From NCBI GenBank assembly GCA_013396915.1, contig VWZL01000315.1:845885-909884 (forward strand): 64,000 nt of DNA. Reading direction: 5' to 3'. Below are positions 47,201-55,902 of the stretch, piece by piece (the first letter of the stretch is position 1; every line of letters begins with the position of its first letter). Both the position numbers and the translations under genes were made by a program. This DNA comes from Stercorarius parasiticus (lineage: Eukaryota; Chordata; Aves; Charadriiformes; Stercorariidae). The notes under the pieces are model-generated. The model was not told the DNA's origin, did no database searches, and saw only the letters and a program-made list of their open reading frames with translations.

Positions 47201-50143
47201 TTCCTGTAAGAGCTTCTTGCTTCAGACCAGTCCTATGGAACTAGATTGTGTTCAGAGTGTATCTTTGAACGAAACAAGCATTTAGACTTACAAATAGAGA
47301 GCGTGCAGCTCTCTGTTAATAGAAATAGCAAACACAGAAAAGTAGTACACACACCAGATGGAAGCAGGATGAGCAGTCCAGCAGGGATATAGGCACACTG
47401 CCTGGGCATGTAGGATGGAATTGAAAGCCAGAGTTCAGCTGGAGTTAAAACCGGCAAGGCCTGAGAAGGGCAACCAGAAGGGCTCCTCTAAGCACAGTAG
47501 CAGCAACAAGAGAACTAAGAAAAATGTGGGCCTACTGCTCAGTAGGGCAGATGCTTAGTAGCAAAGGACACGAGGTGTGTGAGGCACAAATTACTGAGGT
47601 ACACAGTGTTGTCTTTACCTTGGTGTTTTTACTGCTAAGGTCTGCCCTGTGGCCGCCCACATCCCTAAATGAAGTAGTAATTTCAGGGAGTGAAGCATTA
47701 CCTATAATAAAAGGTGACTGAATTAAGAGACCACTTAAGCAAATTTGAAATACACAAGTCCATGGGACCAGATGAGACACATCAGAGGGAGCTGGCCAAT
47801 TGATGGAGAGTTGGCCTTACAATGGTGTCTCCAAAAGGCTGCAGCAGTTGATGTTCCTGATGTCTGGAAAAAGGCGGTTGTCATGCCCATATTTTCACCA
47901 ACTCTGATGTACTTAAGTACATGCCCATATTTGACAGGCTGGTCAGAGTAGCCTCAGTCCCTAGGAAGACCATGGAGTTGATCTACCTGGAAGCCACCTG
48001 CAGCCCCATGATAGTCAAGGTGATTAGGAACAACCAGTGTGGATTTATTGAGGGCCAATCATGCCTTTTTGGCCTCATTGCTTTTTGCAATGAGATAACT
48101 GGTTCTGTGGACCTTCATTTTAATAAAGCTTTCAACATGGACTGCCATGATATCATGATGGCGACGTTTGTGAGGTATGGTTTGGATAAGTAGACTGGGA
48201 GGTGGGTTGTAAAACTGGCCAGACTGCCAAGCTCATGGATCAATATTGAGGCCAGTAATGGTTAATGCCTTCATTAATGGCCTAGATGATGCAGTAAAAT
48301 TAAATCTGTAAATTCACAATGACATCAGTTGGAGGGAACCATTGATACCGTGGAGGGTAGAGCTCCTGTTGAGGGACCTTGACAAATTGGAAAAATGGGC
48401 TGAAAGAAACCTCCTGGAAATTCAACAAAAGGCAACTGCAAAATTCTGCACCTGTGTTGGAAATGACCCATGCAGTTGAACAAGCTGGAGACTACTCATA
48501 GGAAAGCAACTTGGAAGAAGATGGCCTGTGATGCTGGTGGACTAAAAGTTGAATGTGAGTCAGCAGTGCGCTCTTGTGGTGGGAGAACCCAGTGCCTACT
48601 GGGCTATATTGGCAAGAGTTCAGCCTGCAGTTTGAGGGAAGTGATTCTTCCCTACCATTGGGCACTGTGACAACAAACATGGAGTATTGTGTCCAGTTTA
48701 GGGCTCCCTGGTGTATGAATGACACTGGCATATTGGAGCAAGTCTCCTGAAGGAGCCACCAAGATGGGTAAGGGCCTGGAGCATCTGATATAGAAGGGGA
48801 AGGTGAGGGAAACAGCCTTACAAAGAGTGAGTTACCTTGAAATCCTATTGCTCTCTTCTGCTGCCTGATGAGAGGGTGTAGAAAAGATGAAGCCAGCCTC
48901 TTATGAGTGCAGTGATAGGATCAGAGACAATAGACACAAGTTGCAACAAGGGAAATTATGTTTAAATATTAGAGGAAAAAAGTGTTCGCAGCAAGGGTAG
49001 TCAAACCCTGAAAAAGGGACCTAGGGAGATTGTGGAACCTCCATCTTTGGAGACTTGCAAAACACAAGAAGGTCCTAAGAGACCTGAACTGAGTTAGCCC
49101 TACTTTGAGTGGGAGGTGGGGGAAGAATGAACTGGATTATTTCCAGAGACCCCTTTTAATCTGATTTTATTTCTGTGGTTAAATCTGCCCTTTATCTGCC
49201 AGTGTTTCATTTTCTTCTTATAGCACCTGCCTTGTGCTTCCTAGAAGAATTAGCAAACATATTCAGGACTTGTAAGGAACTTCCACCACAAGTCCTATTG
49301 GAATATGATGGCACTGTGAAGACTGGCTACTGGAGATGATGAAGGAACTGATGGTAGAAATAAATGCTTAAGAGAAGGGATGGGTGATTTGGAAGCAATT
49401 TGATCAGGAAGAGGACAGAGCAAGGGGATCCAGGAAAGAAAGCAAAAAGAGGAGGCATAGCATTTTCCCAGTAGTATAACTCATACTTTATTTCCTCTTT
49501 ATGTTTTAAAGCCTTTATATAAACTACTCTTTCTTGCCTTCTCCTCTATTCTTTTTCTCTTCTTTTGTTTCCAAAGCTGGTAGTAGTTTGTTCTTCTAAA
49601 TGTATAAAAGTCCTGGGGTTTAATATTATTTTGAGAAATAAAAAGGTGGTGTGGGATAAAGCATGTGCCAGTGCTTGTTTGCTAACTCAAAAGTATTTCT
49701 GATCTGTTTTGGGAAAGGCAGAATTCAGTTTAGCCCTTAGTATTTGTTTGAAACTAAGGGAATATACACCTTCAAAATTAAAACTCAAGAGGCTCAGCTT
49801 TGAAAAGCTGCTAGATGTTAAAATTATCTTGATGCAGCTTTAACTGCATCAGTTTTTTGTTGGCTTATGGAAATCATGTACGGAGCCTTTCCAGTACAGA
49901 GTATTAATCCAGCTTTGTTAAATAAAGTACTGTGTATTTGAACGTAAAACTTCATCTACATCTAATGATATCTAATTATTTCTTCACAGCCTGAAACTCC
50001 GCTCTCTTCGAGTGAATGTTGGACAACTTCTGGCTACAATCATGCCTGATCTAGACTTGCAGCAAGTAAATTACGATATTGATGTAGTAGATGAAATCTT
50101 AGGACAAGTTGTAGAACAAATGCATGAAATCAGTAGTACTTAA
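22595..50143 (+). CDS. MORC3: MORC3, complete, 17 coding exons, 928 residues
   Basis: MORC-family CW-type zinc finger 3: a nuclear GHKL ATPase linked in the literature to PML bodies, H3K4me3 reading and antiviral restriction. Exons: 22595-22633, 27866-27938, 31586-31718, 32819-33033, 33312-33459, 35721-35868, 37078-37209, 37458-37577, 37956-38053, 41759-41863, 41974-42096, 42213-42287, 43134-43176, 44493-44677, 45250-46081, 46579-46742, 49990-50143. Together they give 2,787 bases in frame; human MORC3 is about 939 residues. Order of parts: ATPase residues E35 and N39, DNGNG at 67-71, [10 protein letters not shown] at 98-107; a transducer-like region to about 400; a CW finger at about 404-445; a disordered region with SUMO-related motifs at about 580-652; coiled coils at about 675-870. 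Introns 4 and 7 have U12-type signals. Confidence 0.97.
22634..27865 (+). other. MORC3 intron 1 (5.2 kb)
   Basis: The first 650 bases are the tail of the CpG island; the rest is A/T-rich. No exon or known repeat was recognised. A C-rich run at about 26131-26150, with C8 and C5 blocks, is the only low-complexity feature of note. Confidence 0.7.
27866..31718 (+). CDS. MORC3: MORC3 exons 2-3: GHKL ATP-binding motifs I and II
   Basis: Exon 2 (27866-27938) ends with the codons for SAIAELI, including catalytic E35. Exon 3 (31586-31718) opens with DNAYD (N39, the Mg2+/ATP ligand) and includes the DNGNG loop at residues 67-71. The split Asp codon 38 is joined across a phase-1 intron. All residues expected for an active GHKL ATPase are present in this part. 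Confidence 0.95.
27939..31585 (+). other. MORC3 intron 2 (3.6 kb)
   Basis: No exon or recognised transposon. Two small structures stand out: a near-perfect 15-base tandem duplication (about 29177-29206) and a 14-bp perfect inverted repeat with a 9-base loop at 31444-31480, about 100 bases before exon 3. Confidence 0.65.
31444..31480. repeat. Perfect 14-bp inverted repeat, 9-base loop
   Basis: The left arm TGGATTTCAGTAAC (31444-31457) is the exact reverse complement of the right arm (31467-31480). After one mismatch, three further pairs extend the stem. It lies in MORC3 intron 2, upstream of the exon 3 acceptor, on the transcribed strand. Confidence 0.9.
32819..33033 (+). CDS. MORC3: MORC3 exon 4: ATPase motif III, ends at AT-AC donor
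   Basis: Encodes residues 82-153, starting SFGFS and including [10 protein letters not shown] (98-107), the glycine-rich ATP lid. A normal TTTCAG acceptor precedes 32819. No GT donor fits the end; the coding match stops at 33033, followed directly by ATATCCTTT, the consensus of U12-type AT-AC introns. Confidence 0.93.
33034..33311 (+). other. MORC3: MORC3 intron 4, U12-type AT-AC intron (278 bases)
   Basis: The donor is ATATCCTTT from 33034. A branch-site match CTCCTTAAC lies at about 33292-33300, and the terminal AC at 33310-33311 is about 12 bases after the branch A. Splicing joins CAA C to GA CAG and restores the conserved RQ...ES..SL.AIL..SLFSTE segment in frame. No GT-AG pair gives that joint. 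Confidence 0.93.
33312..33459 (+). CDS. MORC3: MORC3 exon 5, after the AT-AC intron
   Basis: Begins GA-CAG-ATA after the AC acceptor and encodes the [12 protein letters not shown] and [12 protein letters not shown] blocks, which are highly conserved in MORC3. The donor is AAG/gtaaga at 33460, an ordinary U2-type site. Confidence 0.93.
33460..35720 (+). other. MORC3 intron 5
   Basis: 2.26 kb, A/T-rich. Apart from the CR1 fragment near its 3' end (about 34895-35172), no exon or repeat was recognised. Confidence 0.7.
34895..35172 (+). mobile_element. CR1-type LINE 3' fragment in MORC3 intron 5
   Basis: The final about 280 bases resemble a CR1 3' end. There is a remnant of the last coding part (CAATGAGAACAATCAGCCAT, then CTCCCCAGGGAAGCGGTGGA), then GACCAAATGATCCTGGAGG, CCTTCCAACC and a single TATTCTATGG tail. 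It is more diverged than the copies at 21.1 and 54.2 kb. The left boundary is uncertain; an A-rich stretch precedes it. Confidence 0.8.
35721..35868 (+). CDS. MORC3: MORC3 exon 6
   Basis: The acceptor is TTTTTCTTAG and the donor CGA/gtatgt at 35869. It encodes the [19 protein letters not shown] segment of the transducer-like half of the ATPase module, rich in charged residues. Confidence 0.93.
37078..37209 (+). CDS. MORC3: MORC3 exon 7, ends at U12 GT donor
   Basis: Encodes 44 residues including [21 protein letters not shown] normal TTTGTAG acceptor precedes it. It ends ...PKFLN, directly before GTATCCTTT, the full U12-type GT donor consensus. Confidence 0.93.
37210..37457 (+). other. MORC3: MORC3 intron 7, U12-type GT-AG intron (248 bases)
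   Basis: The donor is GTATCCTTT from 37210. A branch-site match TTTTCCTTAAT lies at about 37435-37445, and the AG at 37456-37457 is about 13 bases after the branch A. There is no polypyrimidine tract next to the acceptor (sequence there is GGTAAAAG), as expected for the minor spliceosome and unlike U2 introns. Splicing is phase 0 and joins FLN to [11 protein letters not shown]. Confidence 0.9.
37458..37577 (+). CDS. MORC3: MORC3 exon 8, after the U12 GT-AG intron
   Basis: 40 codons reading [11 protein letters not shown] through VGCQLK, with [16 protein letters not shown] in the middle, as in vertebrate MORC3. The donor is AAG/gtaaga at 37578. Confidence 0.92.
38054..41758 (+). other. MORC3 intron 9 (3.7 kb), includes repeat-like GC-richer block
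   Basis: From about 38800 to 40500 base composition shifts to GC-richer DNA with long chance frames (for example 38805-39254 plus). A 24-base segment occurs twice, at 39677-39700 and 39828-39851, 151 bases apart. An AAATAAAC motif sits between the copies at about 39791. The block may be an old LTR-type insertion, but I found no termini or coding motifs to prove it. Confidence 0.4.
39677..39851 (+). repeat. 24-base direct repeat, two identical copies
   Basis: Both copies start TTAGTGTGACTGACCAGG and continue identically for 24 bases. The first is at 39677-39700 and the second at 39828-39851. They lie in MORC3 intron 9. Confidence 0.9.
41759..41863 (+). CDS. MORC3: MORC3 exon 10
   Basis: 35 codons reading [21 protein letters not shown] and PLALPVEEI, the linker between the ATPase module and the CW finger. 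The acceptor is CTTTTTAG and the donor ACA/gtgagt at 41864. Confidence 0.93.
41974..42096 (+). CDS. MORC3: MORC3 exon 11: CW-type zinc finger
   Basis: Encodes [14 protein letters not shown]...[11 protein letters not shown], about residues 404-445. It shows the CW-type pattern of zinc-binding Cys pairs and aromatic-cage Trp residues: W-V-Q-C-x2-C-x2-W-R, then W-Y-C; the fourth Cys falls in exon 12 ([10 protein letters not shown]). In MORC3 this finger reads methylated H3K4. Confidence 0.95.
42213..43176 (+). CDS. MORC3: MORC3 exons 12-13
   Basis: Exon 12 (42213-42287) completes the CW finger with its last Cys and an acidic EEPEDDDL tail. Exon 13 (43134-43176) is only 43 bases and adds a basic [12 protein letters not shown] stretch. 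Both have standard borders and keep the frame. Confidence 0.9.
43177..44492 (+). other. MORC3 intron 13, no gene seen
   Basis: 1.3 kb of A/T-rich intron. The 77-codon frame at 43812-44045 has no recognisable family or splice borders. Confidence 0.65.
45250..46081 (+). CDS. MORC3: MORC3 exon 15: SUMO-related region and coiled coil
   Basis: 832 bases, residues about 546-823. Six GAT codons (45332-45349) encode an Asp run next to EVIILEESS, a SUMO-interaction-type motif at about 581-584. Two psi-K-x-E sumoylation consensus sites follow: IKTE (K602) and VKKE (K650). From about 675 the heptad-like pattern ([17 protein letters not shown], then [15 protein letters not shown]) marks coiled coil. In mammals MORC3 sumoylation and SUMO binding drive PML-body association; the motifs here are compatible with that. 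Confidence 0.94.
46579..46742 (+). CDS. MORC3: MORC3 exon 16
   Basis: 54 codons continuing the coiled coil ([10 protein letters not shown], then [14 protein letters not shown]) and then a Ser/Asn-rich linker. The acceptor is CTTACCAG and the donor AAAG/gtatca at 46743. Confidence 0.92.
46743..49989 (+). other. MORC3 intron 16 (3.2 kb), mostly an old CR1
   Basis: About half of the intron is a decayed CR1 copy (see 47455-49180). The flanks are A/T-rich and hold nothing else that I recognise. Confidence 0.75.
47455..49180 (+). mobile_element. Old, decayed CR1 LINE copy (about 1.7 kb)
   Basis: The copy begins with the CR1 segment AGGGCAACCAGAAGGGC and runs through an eroded reverse transcriptase. 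The clearest remnant is the frame at 47921-48193, reading [15 protein letters not shown], then [11 protein letters not shown], then RYGLDK. The 3' part keeps the GTATTGTGTCCAGTTT and GAGTGGGAGG blocks. Many frameshifts and stops show it is old and inactive. It is longer but more diverged than the copy at 21.1 kb. Confidence 0.85.
49990..50143 (+). CDS. MORC3: MORC3 terminal coding exon
   Basis: The acceptor is TTCTTCACAG. It encodes [21 protein letters not shown] and ends in HEISST with TAA at 50141-50143. The helical character with regular Leu spacing fits the C-terminal dimerising coiled-coil region of MORC3. Confidence 0.94.
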
Positions 50144-52535
50144 TGTCTTGAGATTTTAGCAGGGTCTTACTTGATCTTCCGTTATAACCTTTGTGTAGGT
50201 TCAAAATTGTATATACTGCTTCTTCACTTTATATATTTGACATAATTTGATCAATAAGTGTATATACTATATGCGTTTAGATGTTCCCACAGATGCAGTG
50301 GGTGTTATCTTCACTTCCTCTTAAAGAAACACTGTTAATATTGACCAATGCTGATGTACTTAATTAAGGATTTTGCTTTTAAAATATATTTGTAATTAAA
50401 TTTGCAAATATTTTTATTATTAGGAATCTTAATACTTTTCTACAAAAGCTTTTTTGTTGACTTTTGATCTTATATAAGCATTAATACTTGCAATTACTTC
50501 CTCTTCTAAAATCTAAGTAGTAGAATCTATTAAAAAATGCAAAAAAGAATATTCCTTGATTTCCTTCTCAGAACAAATCTTAGTAGTGCTGTTGTATACT
50601 ACAGTATTGTTTCATTGCTGTCAGCAATGTTGTGTGTTGAATAAACGGGATAGAAATGTAACTAGTAGATGAAAATTTTGGCCATAAGGGTAATATTTGT
50701 GTTTGACTACCAAAAGAAGAAAAATTCCTCAAGGGTTTTATCCTGTAAACTGATGATCTTTGACTCCCTTTTGGATTTTTTTGATGTCACTAAAGAACAT
50801 TATCTGTACATAGTTTTGCAGCATAAACAACTCCATGGGATATGGCTAGGATATTTCAGCCTTTTCAGTGATGGAAACCACATGCTTGTGTCCTGCCCTT
50901 GCTACTTGATTGTTGTTTCCTGCAACTAAGAACCTGTCTGTATTTGAGTGCAGTCAGAGGGATCTTCGGTTCTATCCTGTAGTTGCCATTTGAACACAGC
51001 GGTGCTGGTTCACAAGTACGGGTATGTACTAGTACGCAGCTTCAATGGCTAGATTTCACACACAGCTCTTGCCTACTTTTTTCCAAGTTAAAGGCAGCTC
51101 GTGGAATGGAAAGCATCCTGGTGGACCACTGGAGAGAACAAGGTGGGGTGGCATATCCAAAGCTAGGTAGGATTCCTGGGCAACCTCTGCTCTGCATCAA
51201 ATGCCACCTCTTAAGACCTGAAGGGCCTTTTTTCAGGGAAGCCCAGTGCTGAACAGGATTGACACAGAGGTTCTGTGATATATACAAGTGTTTATATATA
51301 TTATCTCAAAAACCAAATTGTTGTTGTGTTAAACATAAAGTCTGCCTTGGTGTGTTTCAGGCTGAGATGCAAGGGTGCTGAGATTTGTCTCCAAAACGTA
51401 CCTCCCTATCAGAATGTACCATGCTGAATACGAATGAGTCAGGCTACTAAATCCTTGATTAACTAGTTAAAATTGGAAGTACTTTGAAAAGAGGGCATGT
51501 TTCCTTACCTGTGGTGTTAACTGCTACAGTGAGCTAAAGCTGAAAATGTTCAAATATAACTTGTTTATGCAATCTGAAAATTTAGACATCTTTTATTGTA
51601 GGCACAATAGGGGATTCCCTCTTCCCTCCCCCCCTTTGTTTTTTTGGTAAATGTTTTATAGTGACTCTTAAGCCACTAGTTCCATGCTCTAATGCTCATG
51701 CAAAAACTTCCAGGAAGCAATGGTGCCGAGAGAAATCACTGTTACAATGGTGACAGTTATTTTCAGGCAATTGCATACTTTTCTTCTGAAGTCATCAGGA
51801 ATCAGAAGAGAGGTGGCAAAGATAGGAAACCCACCTTTTACTCTGTGGTGGTATTTGTCAGCCAAAAAGTGATCAAGAAAATTGGTTCTTGATTTTTAAA
51901 AGTTATTAAAAAAAAATTTAAAAATTAAAAAAAACATCATGAAATAGCATTCAATATGTTTATTCTTAGGAACTGTCTTTTTTTATAAAGCCAACATTTT
52001 TGGCTTTTGCACTGCTACTGTCCTGATTTAATTAGATTATGTTCCTTTTAGTTGTAGTTCAGTCAGTTTCCTTCGATGGACAGTATTTCAATTTTAAGAT
52101 GCTATCTATTCTAATATGCCAATAAGGGTAATGCAGTACTGTTGTACTTTATAATGGATAAATTGAATGTTTGATTTTTTTCAAGAGGTGGCTGTAATAT
52201 AACTGTTTGTATGACTTTTTAAAAGTTTATATTTTCCATTTATTGGCGTGTATTTTCCATTTCTTAATCATTATTTATTATGTTTCATCAGACTCTGTAG
52301 TTTAATTTCTTATAGACAACTGGCAAAATATAGCATATGTCTATATTAAAAATGGCAAATTCACCCTGTACGTTTACACTTTGGAGAACGGTGGACTAAT
52401 GGAAATGGTTTTTATTGTTAAAATGTATTTTTTGTAAAAAATAAAAATATATAAATCTGAGTTTGCTGGAACAAAACTTGTACGTGATCAAATGCAATGT
52501 TTTTGTTTATAAATAAACACTATGCATAATGGCTA
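50144..52535 (+). terminator. MORC3: MORC3 3' UTR with candidate polyadenylation signals
   Basis: A/T-rich DNA without recognisable repeats follows the stop. AATAAA hexamers lie at 50640-50645, 52440-52445 and 52512-52517. The first gives a UTR of about 0.5 kb and the last about 2.4 kb; alternative use is plausible. The small frames here (for example 50669-50929) have no family match. Confidence 0.6.
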
Positions 52536-53202
52536 ATTTTTCTGGCTTATTTGATCTTACAAGAAAGCAGGCTCAGTCTGGTTTTGAGCAGAAGACTCGG
52601 GCGCACCACGCATGTCCTCAGACCAGGTCGGCATCCAAACTGAGCCCAAACCAGCTGGCTGGCTGTGCTTCTTCAAACAGTCGGTTTTGTAGGAGGAAAT
52701 TCTGTTACGCAATTAATTACAAGACTGTTACTGTAATAGGAGTTGGGACAAAACTGTTTTTCAAGGCCTTGTTAGAGAGCTGTTGCCTTTGGTGCTGAGG
52801 CAGAAGTGACAGGAAGGCAAAGGTAAGAGTGAGGGAGGTGGGAGCACCTACCTCTTCGGGTGAGGGTAAGCCCTTGGATCAGACCAGATGAGCTCTCCTT
52901 CTGAAATCGTGCCCTTAGACTAGTTGATCAGTTCCCCAGCATGAGAAACGAGTTCTTTCAGGTGTTTTTGTAGCTGAGGCAGACCATTTTTCCTTTACTG
53001 GTACTTGATCGTCCAGTACAGACAACGAATAAAGAGATGGCAGCGTGCATAGTGTTGTTGTGGAAAGGGTGTGGAAACCTGGTATGGAAACGTTCTGGCT
53101 ATGGAAACAAGCAGTGCTGTTATAATCCAGGGTATGTGTTAACTGAATTTTGAGGAAGTTTCTGGTTTTAATATATGGGTGTGTAAAAAAAAAAAAAAAA
53201 AN

Positions 53203-53236
<34 letters not shown>

Positions 53237-54182
53237 AAAAAAAAAAACCAACCCCAAAGTTAAAAATTTATCAAGAAGTTTCAGTTGGGACGTGGTTAAG
53301 ATGTCACAGACCTTGACTAGGATGTGAAACGAAACTGTCTTACATGTTCTTCTGCAGTTGCTGACTTAGATGTAAGGGAGCAAAAAACATAACTTCTAGA
53401 CCAAAGTTGAGCCAAGAGTGTATCCCAAGCTAACCTTGGGTAATTATACTGCTAAAATACACACCTCTTTGTGAATAATGAGCATGCTAATCAGGTAGCC
53501 TCCCTAAATGTTTTAAACATGAGCTTAGATGCCTATGTATAGTTTGGAGTGGTGAATGAATCATTATTGACCAATCGGCTATATTTTATCATTATAAGTA
53601 TCGGGCGGTTGGAAACATGTGCTGTGCTGGCTGTTGTTAAATGCCTGGCACCCGATTCTGAAGAACTCAAGTAAAACCAAATATCTTGGCTGAGTGTGGT
53701 GACTGGCTCCCGCGTACCGGTTGAAGAACCCTGGTTTAGGGACAACCAGTGTACTTCACGCTTACTGCTGTGCAAGTGAAATTTCAAATCAAGCGTGAGG
53801 ACTTCCACTGGCCCGGATTTCTAAGCCTAGTCCTACTTGCATGGAAATCCTCATTGCCCTCTAGTTAGAAGTCCTCTTTCTTTTAAAAAAAAAATTTTTT
53901 AAAAAAAATTGTATACAATACATCTTTGTTCTCTTCTACTTTCTCACCTGTTGTGTTAGGCAGCGTGATAACTGGTGAGACTTTCAAAGGGCAAGTTTTG
54001 GCTCTGACCCCACAGGGGCCAGTGGTTCTTTTGCCTGTTGGTACGGGGATGGGGGTGAGCAGCAGCGTGGCCATACGTGGCGTGGGAAGAAGGGAAAGGC
54101 AAGGCTGGTTTCTAAGGCTATAACTTTTTTATTGTTTCAAATTGAAAGGTTTGTATCTGGAAGAAATGGGGATTTTGGGGAT
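52536..54182. other. MORC3-CHAF1B intergenic region
   Basis: 1.6 kb with no recognised gene. It contains the A-rich tract at 53185-53247 and a second A/T-only tract at about 53884-53910. The 89-codon frame at 52529-52798 has no known family. Confidence 0.65.
53185..53247. repeat. A-rich homopolymer tract with assembly N
   Basis: About 60 bases are almost pure A, broken by one N at 53202, a TAT and a single C. The N suggests that the homopolymer length is not resolved. It could be the tail of a retroposed sequence, but no body with matching ends was identified to its left. Confidence 0.9.
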
Positions 54183-54725
54183 TCATAGAACCACAGAATG
54201 GTTCGGGTTGGAAGGGACCTTAAAGATAATCTAGTCCCAACCCCCCTGCCCTGGGCAGGGACATCTCCCACTAGACCAGGCTGCTCAAAGCCCCATCCAG
54301 CCTGGCCTTGAACAATTCCAGGGATGGGGCATCCACAACTTCTCTGGGCAGCCTGTTCCAGCATCTCACCACCCTCACAGGAAAGAATTTCTTCTTAATA
54401 GCGAATCTAAATCTCCCCTCTTTCAGTCTAAAACCATTACCCCTTGTTCTATCACTACATTCCCTGATAAGGAGTCCCTCCCCATCCCTCCTGTAGGCCC
54501 CCTTTAGGTACTGGAATGCCACTATGAGGTCTCCCCGGAGCCTTCTCCTCTCCAGGCTGAACAGCCCCAACCCTCTCAGCCTGTTTTCAGAGAGATGCGC
54601 CAGCCCTCTCATCATCTTCATGGCCTCCTCTGGACTTGCTCCAACACGTTCGTGTCCCTCTTGTTTTGGGAGCCCCAGCGCTGGACACAGTACTCCAGGT
54701 GGGGTCTCACCAGAGTGGATTGATT
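54183..54725 (-). mobile_element. CR1 LINE 3' part, minus strand
   Basis: Read on the minus strand, it shows the end of the CR1 coding frame (KMMRGLAHLSENRLRGLGLFSLERRR, then CWNRLPREVVDAPSLELFK), then the CCTTCCAACC block and a decayed tail octamer near 54183-54190. The last 54271-54621 frame is open for 116 codons, so this is a fairly young copy, truncated at its 5' end. It lies about 150 bases left of the CHAF1B CpG island and transcribes away from it. Confidence 0.92.
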
Positions 54726-54849
54726 GCCCTTTGGCCAGTCTAAATGTAAAAACATCTCAAATGTGGCAAAGCCTTTTTTTTTTTTTTGTTTAAATCTTTG
54801 TGGGAGCAGGAGAGCTTTGGGCTGGTTCAGTTTCTATTTCGTGTCTTTG

Positions 54850-55450
54850 TGGGGTTTTTCAGTTGGAAGCAAAAGCTTCGGGCAGGGCGAGTGCACCCGA
54901 GGCAGAAGAAACGGCGGGCAAAAAAAGCTGCCCCAACCACCCGCTGCCGAAACCGGGATGGGGCGCGTCCGCCGGTCGCGGTCCCACCGGGGCGCTGTCG
55001 CCGCTCCCACCTCCGCCAGAGGGCGCTGCCGCACAGCCGGGCGCGCCTCGGCACGCGCAAGCGCGGGGCGGGAAACCCGCGCCCGCGCTGGAGCCCGGCC
55101 AGGCCGCGCGGCGCTGCAGGTAGGGGCTGCCCCCCCCTCACCNGGCCGAGGGGGTGCGGGGACTCGGGGGCTTTGGGGGGCGGCCCCTGCTAGCGGTGTC
55201 TCCCGGGGCTGGGGGGGAGGCTGCGCGGCCGAGGGGCGGCTCTGGCCGGCGGCGCCTCTGCCTTCCTCCTGCTCCCGCCGGGGCCTTCGTGCCTTTCCTT
55301 TGTTTTGGCTTCTCAGCGCTTCGCTGCGGGCACAGAAGTAGTTGTTACCCCGAGGGCTGGGTGGGTGCGCGGTCTGGGGCTGCTCGGCGAGGGCTCACCG
55401 CGTCAGGAGCTGTGCCAGGGCGGCCGAGGGAGCGCTCTGGGGGCTGAAAG
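54850..55450 (+). promoter_or_regulatory. CHAF1B: CpG island, CHAF1B promoter and likely noncoding exon 1
   Basis: Very GC- and CpG-rich DNA about 0.35-0.9 kb before the CHAF1B start codon. A likely 5' noncoding exon ends at the donor GCTGCAG/gtaggg (55119/55120); the coding exon at 55772 begins with only CAAAC before the ATG, so an upstream exon is required. An E2F-type motif GCGGGAAA lies at 55068-55075. A single N at 55143 marks an unresolved base. Long frames across this island are artefacts of GC content. Confidence 0.8.
55068..55075 (-). promoter_or_regulatory. CHAF1B: E2F-type site in CHAF1B promoter
   Basis: GCGGGAAA on the + strand is TTTCCCGC on the - strand, an exact match to the E2F consensus TTTSSCGC. 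It is about 45 bases before the candidate exon 1 donor. CHAF1B is needed in S phase, so E2F control would fit; binding is not shown by sequence. Confidence 0.5.
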
Positions 55451-55771
55451 GGAAAAGCTGCGGTATCTGTCCAATAAACAGTAAATGTCCGGCATTTACT
55501 GCTTGTCGTAACCCTGGCCCGCGCTTCTGTCACAACGTTTAATTCTACTGTGAGACGTGGCTTTATTCTCCTTCTCATGCAGTGCCCAGGCAGTAACTTT
55601 GGCCACAATAAGTCATGGTACTTAAAAGTGGTCTTCCTTACATCATCCTTCTGTCAGTTTCTACAGTGAAATTGCTATGGTATCTGTCTGTAGCGCTTGC
55701 AAAATCTCTGCTAACTTTGCCTCAGTCATAAGAAACAAGAATTTATCCAGTATTTGCTCTGTTTTCTTTAG

Positions 55772-55902
55772 CAAACATGAAGGTCATCACTTGTGAAATA
55801 GCGTGGCATAATAAGGAGCCTGTTTACAGCTTAGACTTCCAACATGGAGCTGACGGGAAGATCAATCGACTGGCCTCAGCAGGTGTAGACACAGCCGTTC
55901 GT
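55772..55902 (+). CDS. CHAF1B: CHAF1B first coding exon
   Basis: The acceptor is TTTTCTTTAG at 55771. Five bases of 5' UTR precede the ATG at 55777. It encodes 42 residues, ending VDTAVR at the donor CGT/gtaagt (55903). The frame stays open past the donor to 56054, but that is intron. Confidence 0.93.

Noticed and set aside
47921..48193. 90-codon frame as an independent gene in MORC3 intron 16
   Set aside because: It is a reverse transcriptase remnant of a decayed CR1 copy.
54724..55341. 205-codon + strand frame before CHAF1B
   Set aside because: It runs from CR1-flanking DNA through the CpG island and across an N; it is GC-driven and does not match the p60 protein.
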